Source: Pseudomonadota bacterium (GTDB lineage Bacteria; Pseudomonadota; Alphaproteobacteria; Acetobacterales; Acetobacteraceae). From it: a stretch of DNA of 10,748 bases. Positions within the stretch are counted from its first letter, which is position 1. Each line of letters opens with the position of its first letter. Below the pieces are notes generated by a model that was given only the letters and a program-made list of their open reading frames with translations, had not been told where the DNA came from and searched no databases. Where the stretch lies: positions 1 to 10,748 of the forward strand of contig JAJZFF010000581.1 in assembly GCA_021805485.1 (NCBI GenBank), read 5' to 3'. Positions 1-6,001 of this stretch are shown here, piece after piece. A program made the translations under genes and the position numbers.

Positions 1-2
1 GT

Positions 3-413
3 GCCGCCAGCCGGGTCGCCGCGCTGGCCGAGGTCCGCGCCGCCCTGCTCGGCTTCCAGCGCGACTTCGCCGCCCGCGCCGGCGCGGTGCTGGACGGGCG
101 GGATATCGGCACGGTGATCTTTCCCGAAGCGACGCTGAAACTGTTCATCACCGCGAGCCCCGAGGAACGGGCGCTGCGGCGCTGGCGGGAGCGGGTGGCG
201 CGCGGGGAGCCGGTCACGCTGGCGGCGGTCGCCGCCGACCTCGCCGAGCGCGACGCGCGCGATGCGGCCCGCGTCGCCGCGCCGCTGCGCCCGGCGGCGG
301 ACGCGGTCGTCATCGACACCACCCATCTCGACGCGCCAGCGGCGCTGGCCGCGGCGATGGCGATCGCGGCGCGCCGGCTGGGCGGTTCGCAACTCTTGAC
401 TTCGCCAGCGTAG
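3..413 (+). CDS. cmk: Cytidylate kinase, C-terminal part (5' end outside window)
   Basis: This is the last 136 codons of a (d)CMP kinase, which phosphorylates CMP and dCMP with ATP in the cytoplasm for nucleotide supply. The frame is open from base 3, so the gene begins left of the window and the N-terminal P-loop is not visible. The family signature VLDGRDIGTVIFPEA is present around residues 29-43 of the fragment. It is followed by the arginine-rich lid segment (ALRRWRER), then the conserved RDARDAARVAAPLRPAADA region and a final IDTT strand, as in other Cmk proteins. The next gene is rpsA, a cmk-rpsA order conserved across proteobacteria. The last codons overlap a promoter candidate for rpsA. 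The ATG/GTG at base 87 is internal to the family alignment, so it is not the start. The identification is firm. Confidence 0.95.
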   Translation, partial: AASRVAALAEVRAALLGFQRDFAARAGAVLDGRDIGTVIFPEATLKLFITASPEERALRRWRERVARGEPVTLAAVAADLAERDARDAARVAAPLRPAADAVVIDTTHLDAPAALAAAMAIAARRLGGSQLLTSPA

Positions 414-422
414 AGCCTATTC
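395..422 (+). promoter_or_regulatory. Promoter candidate for rpsA, overlapping the cmk stop codon
   Basis: CTTGAC at 395-400 is followed by 16 bases and then CTATTC at 417-422. This is close to the alphaproteobacterial housekeeping consensus (CTTGAC, about 17 bases, CTATAT): the -35 box matches fully and the -10 box matches 4 of 6. The cmk stop codon (411-413) lies in the spacer. Transcription would start near 430 and leave a leader of about 150 bases before rpsA. Strong separate transcription of rpsA would be expected for a ribosomal protein gene. The call is inferred from sequence only. Confidence 0.5.
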
Positions 423-455
423 ATCATCCCGTTTTCGCTGACCCCTTCAACCCTG

Positions 456-478
456 GCCTGCGCGCAGCGCGCGCGGGC
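456..478 (+). promoter_or_regulatory. Hairpin in the rpsA leader
   Basis: Bases 456-465 can pair with 469-478 (gcctgcgcgc with gcgcgcgggc, one G-U pair), leaving a three-base loop. It sits in the 166-base gap between cmk and rpsA, about 30 bases after the predicted transcript start. No run of T follows, so it is not an ordinary terminator. S1 is autoregulated in enterobacteria through its leader, and this could be part of such a control element, but alternating GC in GC-rich DNA forms such stems easily. Nothing else is seen in the gap apart from the promoter candidate and a ribosome binding site (gagga at 562-566). Confidence 0.3.
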
Positions 479-579
479 AAGCCGTGCTTCCGGATGAATT
501 CCTGTATCGGGAGCGCGCCCGCACCGCCGCCCGGGCCCACTGAGGCCTGGCCGCCGCAACCGAGGACATACCCGACCCT

Positions 580-2313
580 ATGGCATCCACCGCTGCTGCC
601 CGCATGCCCACCCACACCAGCCATGGCGAAAGCTTCGCCGACCTGCTCGATGCCACGCTCGGCCGCGATGCCGGGTTCGAGGGCTCCGTCATCACCGGCC
701 GCATCGTTCGGCTGACCGACGACTACGCCGTCGTCGATGTCGGCCTGAAGAGCGAGGGCCGGGTGCCGCTGAAGGAGTTCGCCCCGAACGGCGCCGCGCC
801 CGAGATCAAGCCGGGCGACGTCGTCGAGCTCTACGTCGAGCGCTACGAGGACCGCGACGGCTCGATCGTGCTATCGCGCGAGAAGGCGCGGCGCGAGGAG
901 ACCTGGACCAATCTGGAGCGCGCCTTCGAGGCCGGCCAGCGCGTCACCGGCACGATCTACGGTCGCGTCAAGGGCGGCTTCACCGTCGATCTCGGCGGCG
1001 CAGTGGCGTTCCTGCCCGGCAGCCAGGTGGATATCCGCCCGGTGCGCGACGTCACCCCGCTGATGGGCACGCCGCAGCCCTTCCAGATCCTGAAGATGGA
1101 CCGCGCGCGCGGCAATATCGTCATCTCCCGCCGCTCGGTGCTGGAGGAGACGCGGGCCGAGCAGCGCAGCGAGCTGATCCAGGGCCTCAAGGAAGGCATG
1201 GTCCTCGACGGCGTGGTGAAGAACATCACCGACTACGGCGCCTTCGTCGATCTCGGCGGCGTCGACGGGCTGCTCCACGTCACCGACATCGCCTGGCGGC
1301 GAATCAATCATCCGGCCGAGGCGCTGCAGATCGGCCAGCCGGTGCGCGTGCAGGTGATCCGCTTCAACCCGGAGACGCAGCGCATCAGCCTCGGCATGAA
1401 GCAGCTCGAGGCCGATCCGTGGGACGGCGTCGCGGCGAAATATCCGCCCGGCACCAAGTTCAGCGGCCGGGTCACCAACATCACCGACTACGGCGCCTTC
1501 GTCGAGCTCGAGCCGGGCGTCGAGGGGCTGGTGCATGTCTCGGAAATGTCCTGGACCAAGAAGAACGTGCATCCCGGGAAGATCCTCTCCACCAGTCAGG
1601 AGGTGGAGGTGATGGTGCTCGACGTCGATTCGACGAAGCGCCGCATCTCGCTCGGCCTCAAGCAGGTGCAGGGCAATCCGTGGGAGCAGTTCGTCGACCA
1701 GCACCCGGTCGGCAGCACGGTCGAGGGCGAGGTCCGCAACATCACCGAGTTCGGCTTGTTCATCGGCCTCGGCCCCGACCTGGACGGCATGGTGCACCTC
1801 ACCGACCTCTCCTGGGACGAGCCGGGCGAGCTGGCGATCACCAAGTTCCAGAAGGGCGACATCGTCAAGGCGAAGGTGCTCGACGTCGATGTCGAGAAGG
1901 AGCGCATCAGCCTCGGCGTCAAGCAGCTGCACGAGGATCCCGCCGCCGGCACGCTCGATCGTGTCCACAAGGGGGATATCGTCACCTGCGTCGTCACCGC
2001 GGTGCAGACCAACGGCATCGAGGTGAAGGTCGACGACGCGCTGATCGGGTTCATCCGCCGCGCCGAGCTCGCCCGCGACAAGTCCGACCAGCGCCCCGAC
2101 CGTTTCGCGGTCGGCGAGAAAGTGGACGCCAAGGTCACCGCGATCGACCGCGCCGCCCGCCGCCTCTCGCTCACCATCAAGGGCAAGGAAGTGGACGAGG
2201 AGAAGCAGGCGATGGCGGAGTTCGGCTCGACCGACTCGGGCGCCTCGCTCGGCGACATCCTCGGCGCGGCCATCCGCCGGCGCAACCAGCAGGCGCAGCA
2301 GGAAAACGACTGA
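580..2313 (+). CDS. rpsA: 30S ribosomal protein S1
   Basis: S1 is the large RNA-binding protein of the small ribosomal subunit. It binds and unwinds mRNA leaders so that translation can start. The 577-residue product has six OB-fold S1 repeats at about 34-102, 117-187, 204-274, 289-361, 376-448 and 462-533. The middle ones carry the typical pattern NITDYGAFV...GLVHVSEMSW...RRISLGLKQ. Repeats 1 and 2 are the more divergent ribosome-binding type, and repeat 6 lacks the usual HVSE-like segment (it reads GFIRRAEL), as is common in alphaproteobacteria. An acidic/arginine-rich tail closes the protein. The ATG at 580 has gagga 13 bases upstream; the second ATG (codon 9) is the alternative start. The gene follows cmk and is only 10 bases from the next gene. 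The very long open frame on the opposite strand is a codon-bias shadow. Confidence 0.98.
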   Translation: MASTAAARMPTHTSHGESFADLLDATLGRDAGFEGSVITGRIVRLTDDYAVVDVGLKSEGRVPLKEFAPNGAAPEIKPGDVVELYVERYEDRDGSIVLSREKARREETWTNLERAFEAGQRVTGTIYGRVKGGFTVDLGGAVAFLPGSQVDIRPVRDVTPLMGTPQPFQILKMDRARGNIVISRRSVLEETRAEQRSELIQGLKEGMVLDGVVKNITDYGAFVDLGGVDGLLHVTDIAWRRINHPAEALQIGQPVRVQVIRFNPETQRISLGMKQLEADPWDGVAAKYPPGTKFSGRVTNITDYGAFVELEPGVEGLVHVSEMSWTKKNVHPGKILSTSQEVEVMVLDVDSTKRRISLGLKQVQGNPWEQFVDQHPVGSTVEGEVRNITEFGLFIGLGPDLDGMVHLTDLSWDEPGELAITKFQKGDIVKAKVLDVDVEKERISLGVKQLHEDPAAGTLDRVHKGDIVTCVVTAVQTNGIEVKVDDALIGFIRRAELARDKSDQRPDRFAVGEKVDAKVTAIDRAARRLSLTIKGKEVDEEKQAMAEFGSTDSGASLGDILGAAIRRRNQQAQQEND

Positions 2314-2323
2314 GCGCCCGCGG

Positions 2324-3250
2324 GTGAGTCTGGAAACGGACCTGCTTCTGGACAGGCGGCGCCTCAAGCGCCGCCTGTTGCTTTGGCGCCTGCTCGCCGC
2401 CGCCGCCGTGCTGGTCGCGGCGATCCTCGCCGCGCCGCTCGCCGGGCTGCCGCGCCCGGGGGCGGCGCATGTCGCGCGCGTGACCATCAGCGGCATCATC
2501 ACCGAGGATCGCGACCTGGTCGGCGACATCGCCGACCTCGCGGACGATCCCTCGGCGAAGGCGCTCGAACTGGTGATCGACAGTCCCGGCGGCTCGGTCG
2601 CCAGCGGCGAGGCGCTGCACGACGCGATCGCCCGCGTCGCCGCGGTCAAGCCGGTCGTCGCCATCATGGGCGGCACGGCGGCATCGGCCGGCTATATGAT
2701 CGCGGTGCCGGCCCAACGCATCCTCGCCCGCGGCGGCACGCTCACCGGCTCGATCGGGGTGATGCTGGAGGCGCCGGAGCTTTCGGGGCTGCTGGCCAAG
2801 CTCGGCATCGCCAGCGACACGCTGGTCTCCGGGCCGCTGAAGGACCAGCCGAGCCTGACCCATCCGCTCTCCGCCGAGGGCCGCGCCGTGCTGCAGGGCC
2901 TCGTTGCGGACCTCTACGACCAGTTCGTCACCATGGTGGCGACGGGGCGGCATATGAGCCCCGCTGCGGTGCGGGCGCTCGCTGACGGGCGCGCCTATAC
3001 CGGGCGGCAGGCGCTGGCGCTCGGCCTCGTCGACCAGATCGGGGGCGAGAAGGAAGCCCGTGCCTGGCTGGCCGAGGCCAAGGGCGTGCGTGCATCCCTG
3101 CCGGTGCGCGATCTCGCCTCCAGCAGCCTGGTCTCGCGCACCCTCGGCGCGGGCGGCCGCCAGATCCTGCATGTTCTGGCGAAAACTGTTCTGCTCCAAA
3201 GCCTTACGCTTGACGGGGCGTGGTCGCTCTGGCATCCTGCCGGATCATGA
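2324..3250 (+). CDS. sppA: Signal peptide peptidase SppA, short (36K) type
   Basis: This is a membrane-anchored serine protease of family S49 that degrades cleaved signal peptides after protein export. The 308-residue product starts with a basic cytoplasmic stretch (RRRLKRR, 11-17), then one membrane segment at about 18-41, and then the ClpP-like fold facing the periplasm. The family motifs are present: [13 protein letters not shown] at 84-96, the nucleophile Ser121 in [18 protein letters not shown] at 138-146, and the general base Lys173 in SGPLKDQPS. The 52-residue Ser-to-Lys spacing is that of single-domain SppA enzymes using a Ser-Lys dyad. The GTG start at 2324 lies 10 bases after the rpsA stop with no clear Shine-Dalgarno, so translational coupling is likely. 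The position between rpsA and ihfB suggests one operon. The family call is firm; the exact substrates are unknown. Confidence 0.92.
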   Translation: MSLETDLLLDRRRLKRRLLLWRLLAAAAVLVAAILAAPLAGLPRPGAAHVARVTISGIITEDRDLVGDIADLADDPSAKALELVIDSPGGSVASGEALHDAIARVAAVKPVVAIMGGTAASAGYMIAVPAQRILARGGTLTGSIGVMLEAPELSGLLAKLGIASDTLVSGPLKDQPSLTHPLSAEGRAVLQGLVADLYDQFVTMVATGRHMSPAAVRALADGRAYTGRQALALGLVDQIGGEKEARAWLAEAKGVRASLPVRDLASSSLVSRTLGAGGRQILHVLAKTVLLQSLTLDGAWSLWHPAGS

Positions 3251-3293
3251 TCGAGACAGGCTCTCGGCACTGTGCCGTGGCGGGGAGTGGGCG

Positions 3294-3611
3294 ATGACCA
3301 AATCCGAACTCATTGCCGAACTGGCGGCGGCGCACCCGCATCTGCTGGCGCGCGACGTCGAACTCATCGTCAACACCATCTTCGACGAGATCAAGACCGC
3401 GATGCTGCGCGGGGATCGGGTGGAGCTGCGGGGCTTCGGCGCCTTCACCGTGCGCCAGCGCGATGCCCGCACCGGGCGCAATCCCCGCACCGGCGAGCCG
3501 GTTCCCGTGCGCGAGAAGGTGGTGCCCTTCTTCAAGGCCGGCAAGGAATTGCGCGACCGCATCAATCGCGGCACGCCAGCGCCATCGCGGCGAGCGGCGA
3601 AGCACGACTGA
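3294..3611 (+). CDS. ihfB: Integration host factor subunit beta
   Basis: This 105-residue protein is one half of IHF, the sequence-specific DNA-bending heterodimer used in transcription, recombination and nucleoid structure. The sequence starts [10 protein letters not shown] and carries the HU/IHF signature [21 protein letters not shown] at about 43-63. It has the beta-arm turn [10 protein letters not shown], in which Pro64 is the residue that intercalates and kinks DNA in IHF beta, and the closing segment [15 protein letters not shown] short basic tail follows. The frame is open much further upstream, but the true start is the ATG at 3294: the family begins here and a strong ribosome binding site, ggggag at 3282-3287, sits six bases ahead. 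The gap after sppA is 43 bases. HU is excluded by the position after rpsA and the beta-type N-terminus. Confidence 0.96.
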   Translation: MTKSELIAELAAAHPHLLARDVELIVNTIFDEIKTAMLRGDRVELRGFGAFTVRQRDARTGRNPRTGEPVPVREKVVPFFKAGKELRDRINRGTPAPSRRAAKHD

Positions 3612-3621
3612 GCCGGTGACC

Positions 3622-3933
3622 ATGATGCGCTGGCTGATCGGGGCCCCGCTGCTCGTCCTGCTCGTGCTGTTCGCGCTGTCGAACGCCACGCCCGTGCGTC
3701 TCGGCCTGTGGCCGACCGACCTGTCGATCGAGCTGCCGCTCTCCTTTGCCATCCTGGGTGGGATGGGCATCGCCTTCCTGATCGGCGGCTCCCTGGTGTG
3801 GGGCAGCGCCCTGGCCGCCCGGCGACGCGCCCGGCGCGCCGAGGCCGACAGGCAGGCGCTCACCGCCCAGCTCGACCGCCTGCGCGCGCGTCTCGCGGAG
3901 GTCGCACCCGCGCCCCTGCCACCGCCGGGCTGA
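3622..3933 (+). CDS. LapA-domain (DUF1049) inner membrane protein
   Basis: This small membrane protein of 103 residues has two hydrophobic segments at about 5-20 and 38-62. The signature between them is [12 protein letters not shown], typical of the lipopolysaccharide assembly protein A domain. An arginine-rich start of a cytoplasmic helix ([16 protein letters not shown]) and a coiled-coil-like stretch to about residue 93 follow. In E. coli LapA works with LapB to regulate lipopolysaccharide synthesis through FtsH and LpxC. No lapB is found here, so that role is only suggested. The order LapA-domain protein then pyrF echoes the E. coli lapA-lapB-pyrF cluster with lapB missing. The start could be ATG 3622, ATG 3625 or GTG 3616; none has a good ribosome binding site, and coupling to ihfB ten bases upstream is likely. 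Confidence 0.82.
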   Translation: MMRWLIGAPLLVLLVLFALSNATPVRLGLWPTDLSIELPLSFAILGGMGIAFLIGGSLVWGSALAARRRARRAEADRQALTAQLDRLRARLAEVAPAPLPPPG

Positions 3934-3938
3934 GCGCG

Positions 3939-4640
3939 ATGGCCCGCAGCCCCGGCCTGATCGTCGCCCTCGATACCGCCGATCCATCGCAAGCCGCTGC
4001 CTGGGCCGGCCGGCTCGCGTCCCAGGCCGGGCTGTTCAAGCTCGGGCTCGAATTCTTCATCGCCAATGGCCCTGACGGCGTGCGCCGGTTTGGCCAGCCG
4101 GTGTTTCTCGACCTCAAGCTGCACGACATTCCGGCCACCGTCGCCGGCGCCGTGCGCGCGGCCCTGCCGCTGGCGCCGCGCCTGCTCACCGTGCATGCCA
4201 CGGGCGGCGCCGCCATGGTCGCCGCCGCCCGCCACGCCGCCGAAGCGGCAGGCGAGGCACGGCCGCAGGTGCTCGCCGTCACCGTGCTCACCAGTCTGGA
4301 CGACCAGGCGCTCGCCGCCACCGGCATCGCCGGACGGCCGGCGGACCAGGTGCTGCGCCTGGCCGGCCTGGCGCTCGCCGCCGGCGCCGACGGGCTGGTG
4401 TGCAGCCCGCACGAGGTCGCCCTGCTGCGCTCCGCGTTCGGCGAGGCGCCGCTGCTCGTCGTCCCAGGCATCCGCCCGCGTGGTGCGGAGGTCCAGGACC
4501 AGGCGCGGACCATGACCCCGGCCGAGGCCATCGCCGCCGGCGCCGACTGGATCGTCGTCGGCCGGCCGATCACCGCCGCCGCCGACCCCGCCGCCGCCGC
4601 CGCCGCGATCCGGCGCGAGATGGACGCCGCGGCCGGCTGA
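3939..4640 (+). CDS. pyrF: Orotidine 5'-phosphate decarboxylase
   Basis: This enzyme catalyses the last step of UMP synthesis, removing CO2 from orotidine monophosphate; it is cytoplasmic. The 233-residue length is normal for the bacterial short form. The catalytic charge network is visible: Lys34 in GLFKLGLE, and the Asp58-x-Lys60-x-x-Asp63 motif in [13 protein letters not shown]. The phosphate-binding parts PGIRP (177-180 region) and VVGRPIT (206-212) near the C-terminus are also intact. The open frame extends upstream, but the family N-terminus (LIVALDTAD) fits the ATG at 3939, five bases after the preceding stop, so translation is probably coupled. pyrF overlaps trpF by one base. Both proteins are TIM barrels acting on ribose-phosphate substrates in different pathways. 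The identification is firm. Confidence 0.97.
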   Translation: MARSPGLIVALDTADPSQAAAWAGRLASQAGLFKLGLEFFIANGPDGVRRFGQPVFLDLKLHDIPATVAGAVRAALPLAPRLLTVHATGGAAMVAAARHAAEAAGEARPQVLAVTVLTSLDDQALAATGIAGRPADQVLRLAGLALAAGADGLVCSPHEVALLRSAFGEAPLLVVPGIRPRGAEVQDQARTMTPAEAIAAGADWIVVGRPITAAADPAAAAAAIRREMDAAAG

Positions 4641-5278
4641 TGGCGCGCGCCAAGATCTGCGGCCTGAACAGCGCGGACGCGATCGACGCGGCGGTCGCGG
4701 CGGGCGCCGACTGGATCGGCTTCGTCTTCTTTCCGCCCTCCCCGCGCGCCGTCACCGCAGCGGAGGCCGCCACGCTCGCCGCCCGCCATGAGGGAGGGCC
4801 GCCCCGCGTCGGCCTTTTCGTCGCCCCCGCTGATGCCGAGATCGAGGCCGTGCTCGCCGCCCTGCCGCTCGACGTGCTGCAGCTCCACCGCGTCGATCCC
4901 GCCCGCGCCGCCGCGCTGCGCACCCGCTTCGCCCGCCCGGTCTGGCGTGCGGTGGAAATCGCCACCGCCGCGGATCTGCCCAACACCGCCCCCGGCATCG
5001 ACGCGCTGCTGCTCGACGCCAGGCCGCCCGAGAATGCCACCCGCCCGGGCGGCAATGCGCGCCGCTTCGACTGGTCCCTGCTCGCCGGCTGGCAGGCCCC
5101 CGCCCCCTGGCTGCTCGCCGGCGGCCTCACCCCGGCGAACGTCGCCGCGGCCATCCGCGCCACGGGCGCCGAGGCCGTCGATGTCTCCTCGGGCGTGGAA
5201 AGCGCGCCGGGCGTCAAGGACGCGGCGCTGATCCGCGCATTCGTCGCCGCGGCGCATGGGGTTGAGCGGGGTTCATGA
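4640..5278 (+). CDS. trpF: Phosphoribosylanthranilate isomerase
   Basis: This cytoplasmic enzyme carries out the third step of tryptophan synthesis from chorismate, the Amadori rearrangement of phosphoribosylanthranilate to CdRP. The 212-residue TIM barrel has the catalytic Cys7 in KICGL and the catalytic Asp126 in LLLDARPP. The phosphate-binding loops are present: PGGNARRFDW at about 136-145, LAGGLTPANV at 159-168 and VDVSSGVES at 180-188. The ATG at 4640 shares its A with the pyrF stop codon (TGATG), a sign of translational coupling. In many alphaproteobacteria trpF is followed by trpB and trpA; here the next thing is a hairpin repeat and a convergent gene, so the other trp genes must lie elsewhere. 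The identification is firm. Confidence 0.97.
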   Translation: MARAKICGLNSADAIDAAVAAGADWIGFVFFPPSPRAVTAAEAATLAARHEGGPPRVGLFVAPADAEIEAVLAALPLDVLQLHRVDPARAAALRTRFARPVWRAVEIATAADLPNTAPGIDALLLDARPPENATRPGGNARRFDWSLLAGWQAPAPWLLAGGLTPANVAAAIRATGAEAVDVSSGVESAPGVKDAALIRAFVAAAHGVERGS

Positions 5279-5280
5279 GG

Positions 5281-5346
5281 CCAGGGGCTTTGCCCCTGGA
5301 CCCCACCAAAGGCGGAGCCTTTGGAATCCGGCTGTTCGGTGGGGTC
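5281..5346. repeat. Nested double-hairpin intergenic repeat, likely bidirectional transcription end
   Basis: This element lies between the convergent trpF and cytochrome c genes. Hairpin A pairs 5281-5288 with 5292-5299 (ccaggggc/gcccctgg, loop ttt). Hairpin B pairs 5306-5313 with 5317-5324 (ccaaaggc/gcctttgg, loop gga). A third perfect pair, 5299-5307 with 5338-5346 (gaccccacc/ggtggggtc), encloses most of hairpin B, so two folds are possible. It begins two bases after the trpF stop and ends three bases before the stop of the facing gene. The layout resembles repeated double-hairpin intergenic elements that I recall from Acetobacteraceae; copy number cannot be judged from one window. With no T-run, a role as Rho-dependent or structural transcript end for both strands is inferred. 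Confidence 0.7.
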
Positions 5347-5349
5347 GGC

Positions 5350-5922
5350 TCACAGGCCGGCGAGATAGGCCGCCAACGTCTTCAGATCGTCATCGGAATA
5401 GGTCTTCAGGAGCGCCGTCATCCAGTCATTGTTGGCGCGCGCGCCGGAGCGGAAGGCCCGCATGGTCGCGAGCAGATAGGTCTCGCTCTGGTCGGCCAGC
5501 CGCGGCTGCACGCTGGCGCCGATATAGCCGCCTTGGTGGCATTGCGGACACTGCGCCGACGCCGCGACCGTCTCGGCCCGGCGCACGACATCATCCGGGG
5601 CCGACTTCTGCAGCAGGTTCGGCCACGGCAGGGTCGAGAAATATGCTGCCAGCGCCTTCATCTCGTCGCGGGACAGCTGCCCCACGATGGCCGCCATCTG
5701 CTCGTTCTGCCTTGCCCCACGCGAGAAGTCGCGCAACTGGATGTAGATGTAGCCCTCGTTCTGGCCCCAGATCACGGGGATCGACTTGTCGATCGGCACG
5801 CCCTTCTCGCCATGGCAGGCGGCACAGAGCGCGGCTTTTTCCGGCGGGGCGTCGGCGCGCGCGAGCGGTGCGCCGAGAACGGCGGCGAGCAGCGCGGCCA
5901 GCACGAAGCGGACGGGAATCAT
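5350..5922 (-). CDS. Secreted diheme cytochrome c (cytochrome c4-like)
   Basis: This is a periplasmic electron carrier of 190 residues. A signal peptide at about 1-23 (basic start, hydrophobic core, cleavage near APLARA) is followed by two homologous cytochrome domains. The heme-binding motifs are CAACH at 33-37 and CPQCH at 125-129. Probable methionine axial ligands are Met77 (NEQMAAIV) and Met168 (NNDWMTALL), each followed by the usual LS/YS-x-D-x-LAAY ending. Two class I domains in one chain match the c4 family. The ATG at 5922 was chosen because the signal peptide fits and GGAGA (complement of 5932-5936) lies nine bases upstream; a TTG further up sits inside a terminator T-run. It lies downstream of the PQQ dehydrogenase on the same strand, so it is probably that enzyme's electron acceptor (inference from context). 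Confidence 0.9.
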   Translation of the reverse strand: MIPVRFVLAALLAAVLGAPLARADAPPEKAALCAACHGEKGVPIDKSIPVIWGQNEGYIYIQLRDFSRGARQNEQMAAIVGQLSRDEMKALAAYFSTLPWPNLLQKSAPDDVVRRAETVAASAQCPQCHQGGYIGASVQPRLADQSETYLLATMRAFRSGARANNDWMTALLKTYSDDDLKTLAAYLAGL

Positions 5923-5944
5923 CAGGCGTGGTCTCCGGCTCAGC

Positions 5945-5984
5945 AAAAAAAGGCGAGGCGGAATCTCGCGGATTCCGCCTCGCC
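5945..5984 (-). terminator. Intrinsic terminator after the PQQ dehydrogenase gene
   Basis: A perfect 14-bp stem pairs 5952-5965 with 5971-5984 around a five-base loop. On the minus strand it is followed directly by seven T residues (complement of 5945-5951). This is an ideal Rho-independent terminator. It starts 17 bases after the dehydrogenase stop codon and ends 22 bases before the cytochrome c ATG. It therefore falls between two genes that look like one functional unit, and no space is left for a separate promoter after it. Confidence 0.93.
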
Positions 5985-6001
5985 ACGATCACGGGAAAGG
6001 A

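Noticed and set aside
871..2676. 601-codon open frame on the minus strand opposite rpsA and sppA
   Set aside because: Composition is that of an antisense shadow in GC-rich DNA (long runs of Asp/Leu/Ala/Val/Arg). The plus strand encodes an unmistakable S1 protein, and no ribosome binding site or family motif is seen.
3265..3277. 13-base odd palindrome CGGCAC-T-GTGCCG between sppA and ihfB
   Set aside because: A one-base loop cannot form a hairpin, and there is no T-run or other sign of function; probably chance, though an operator cannot be excluded.
4571..4617. Run of GCC-rich repeats near the end of pyrF
   Set aside because: It is a stretch of alanine codons in a helix of a normal enzyme, not a separate repeat element.
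3204..5257. Long minus-strand open frames (3204-4412 and 3860-5257) opposite ihfB to trpF
   Set aside because: Both are shadows of compact, well-identified plus-strand genes; no start signals or motifs.
5923..5946. TTG start extending the cytochrome c protein by eight residues
   Set aside because: The TTG lies in the T-run of the terminator and has no ribosome binding site; the ATG at 5922 has GGAGA nine bases ahead and gives a normal signal peptide.
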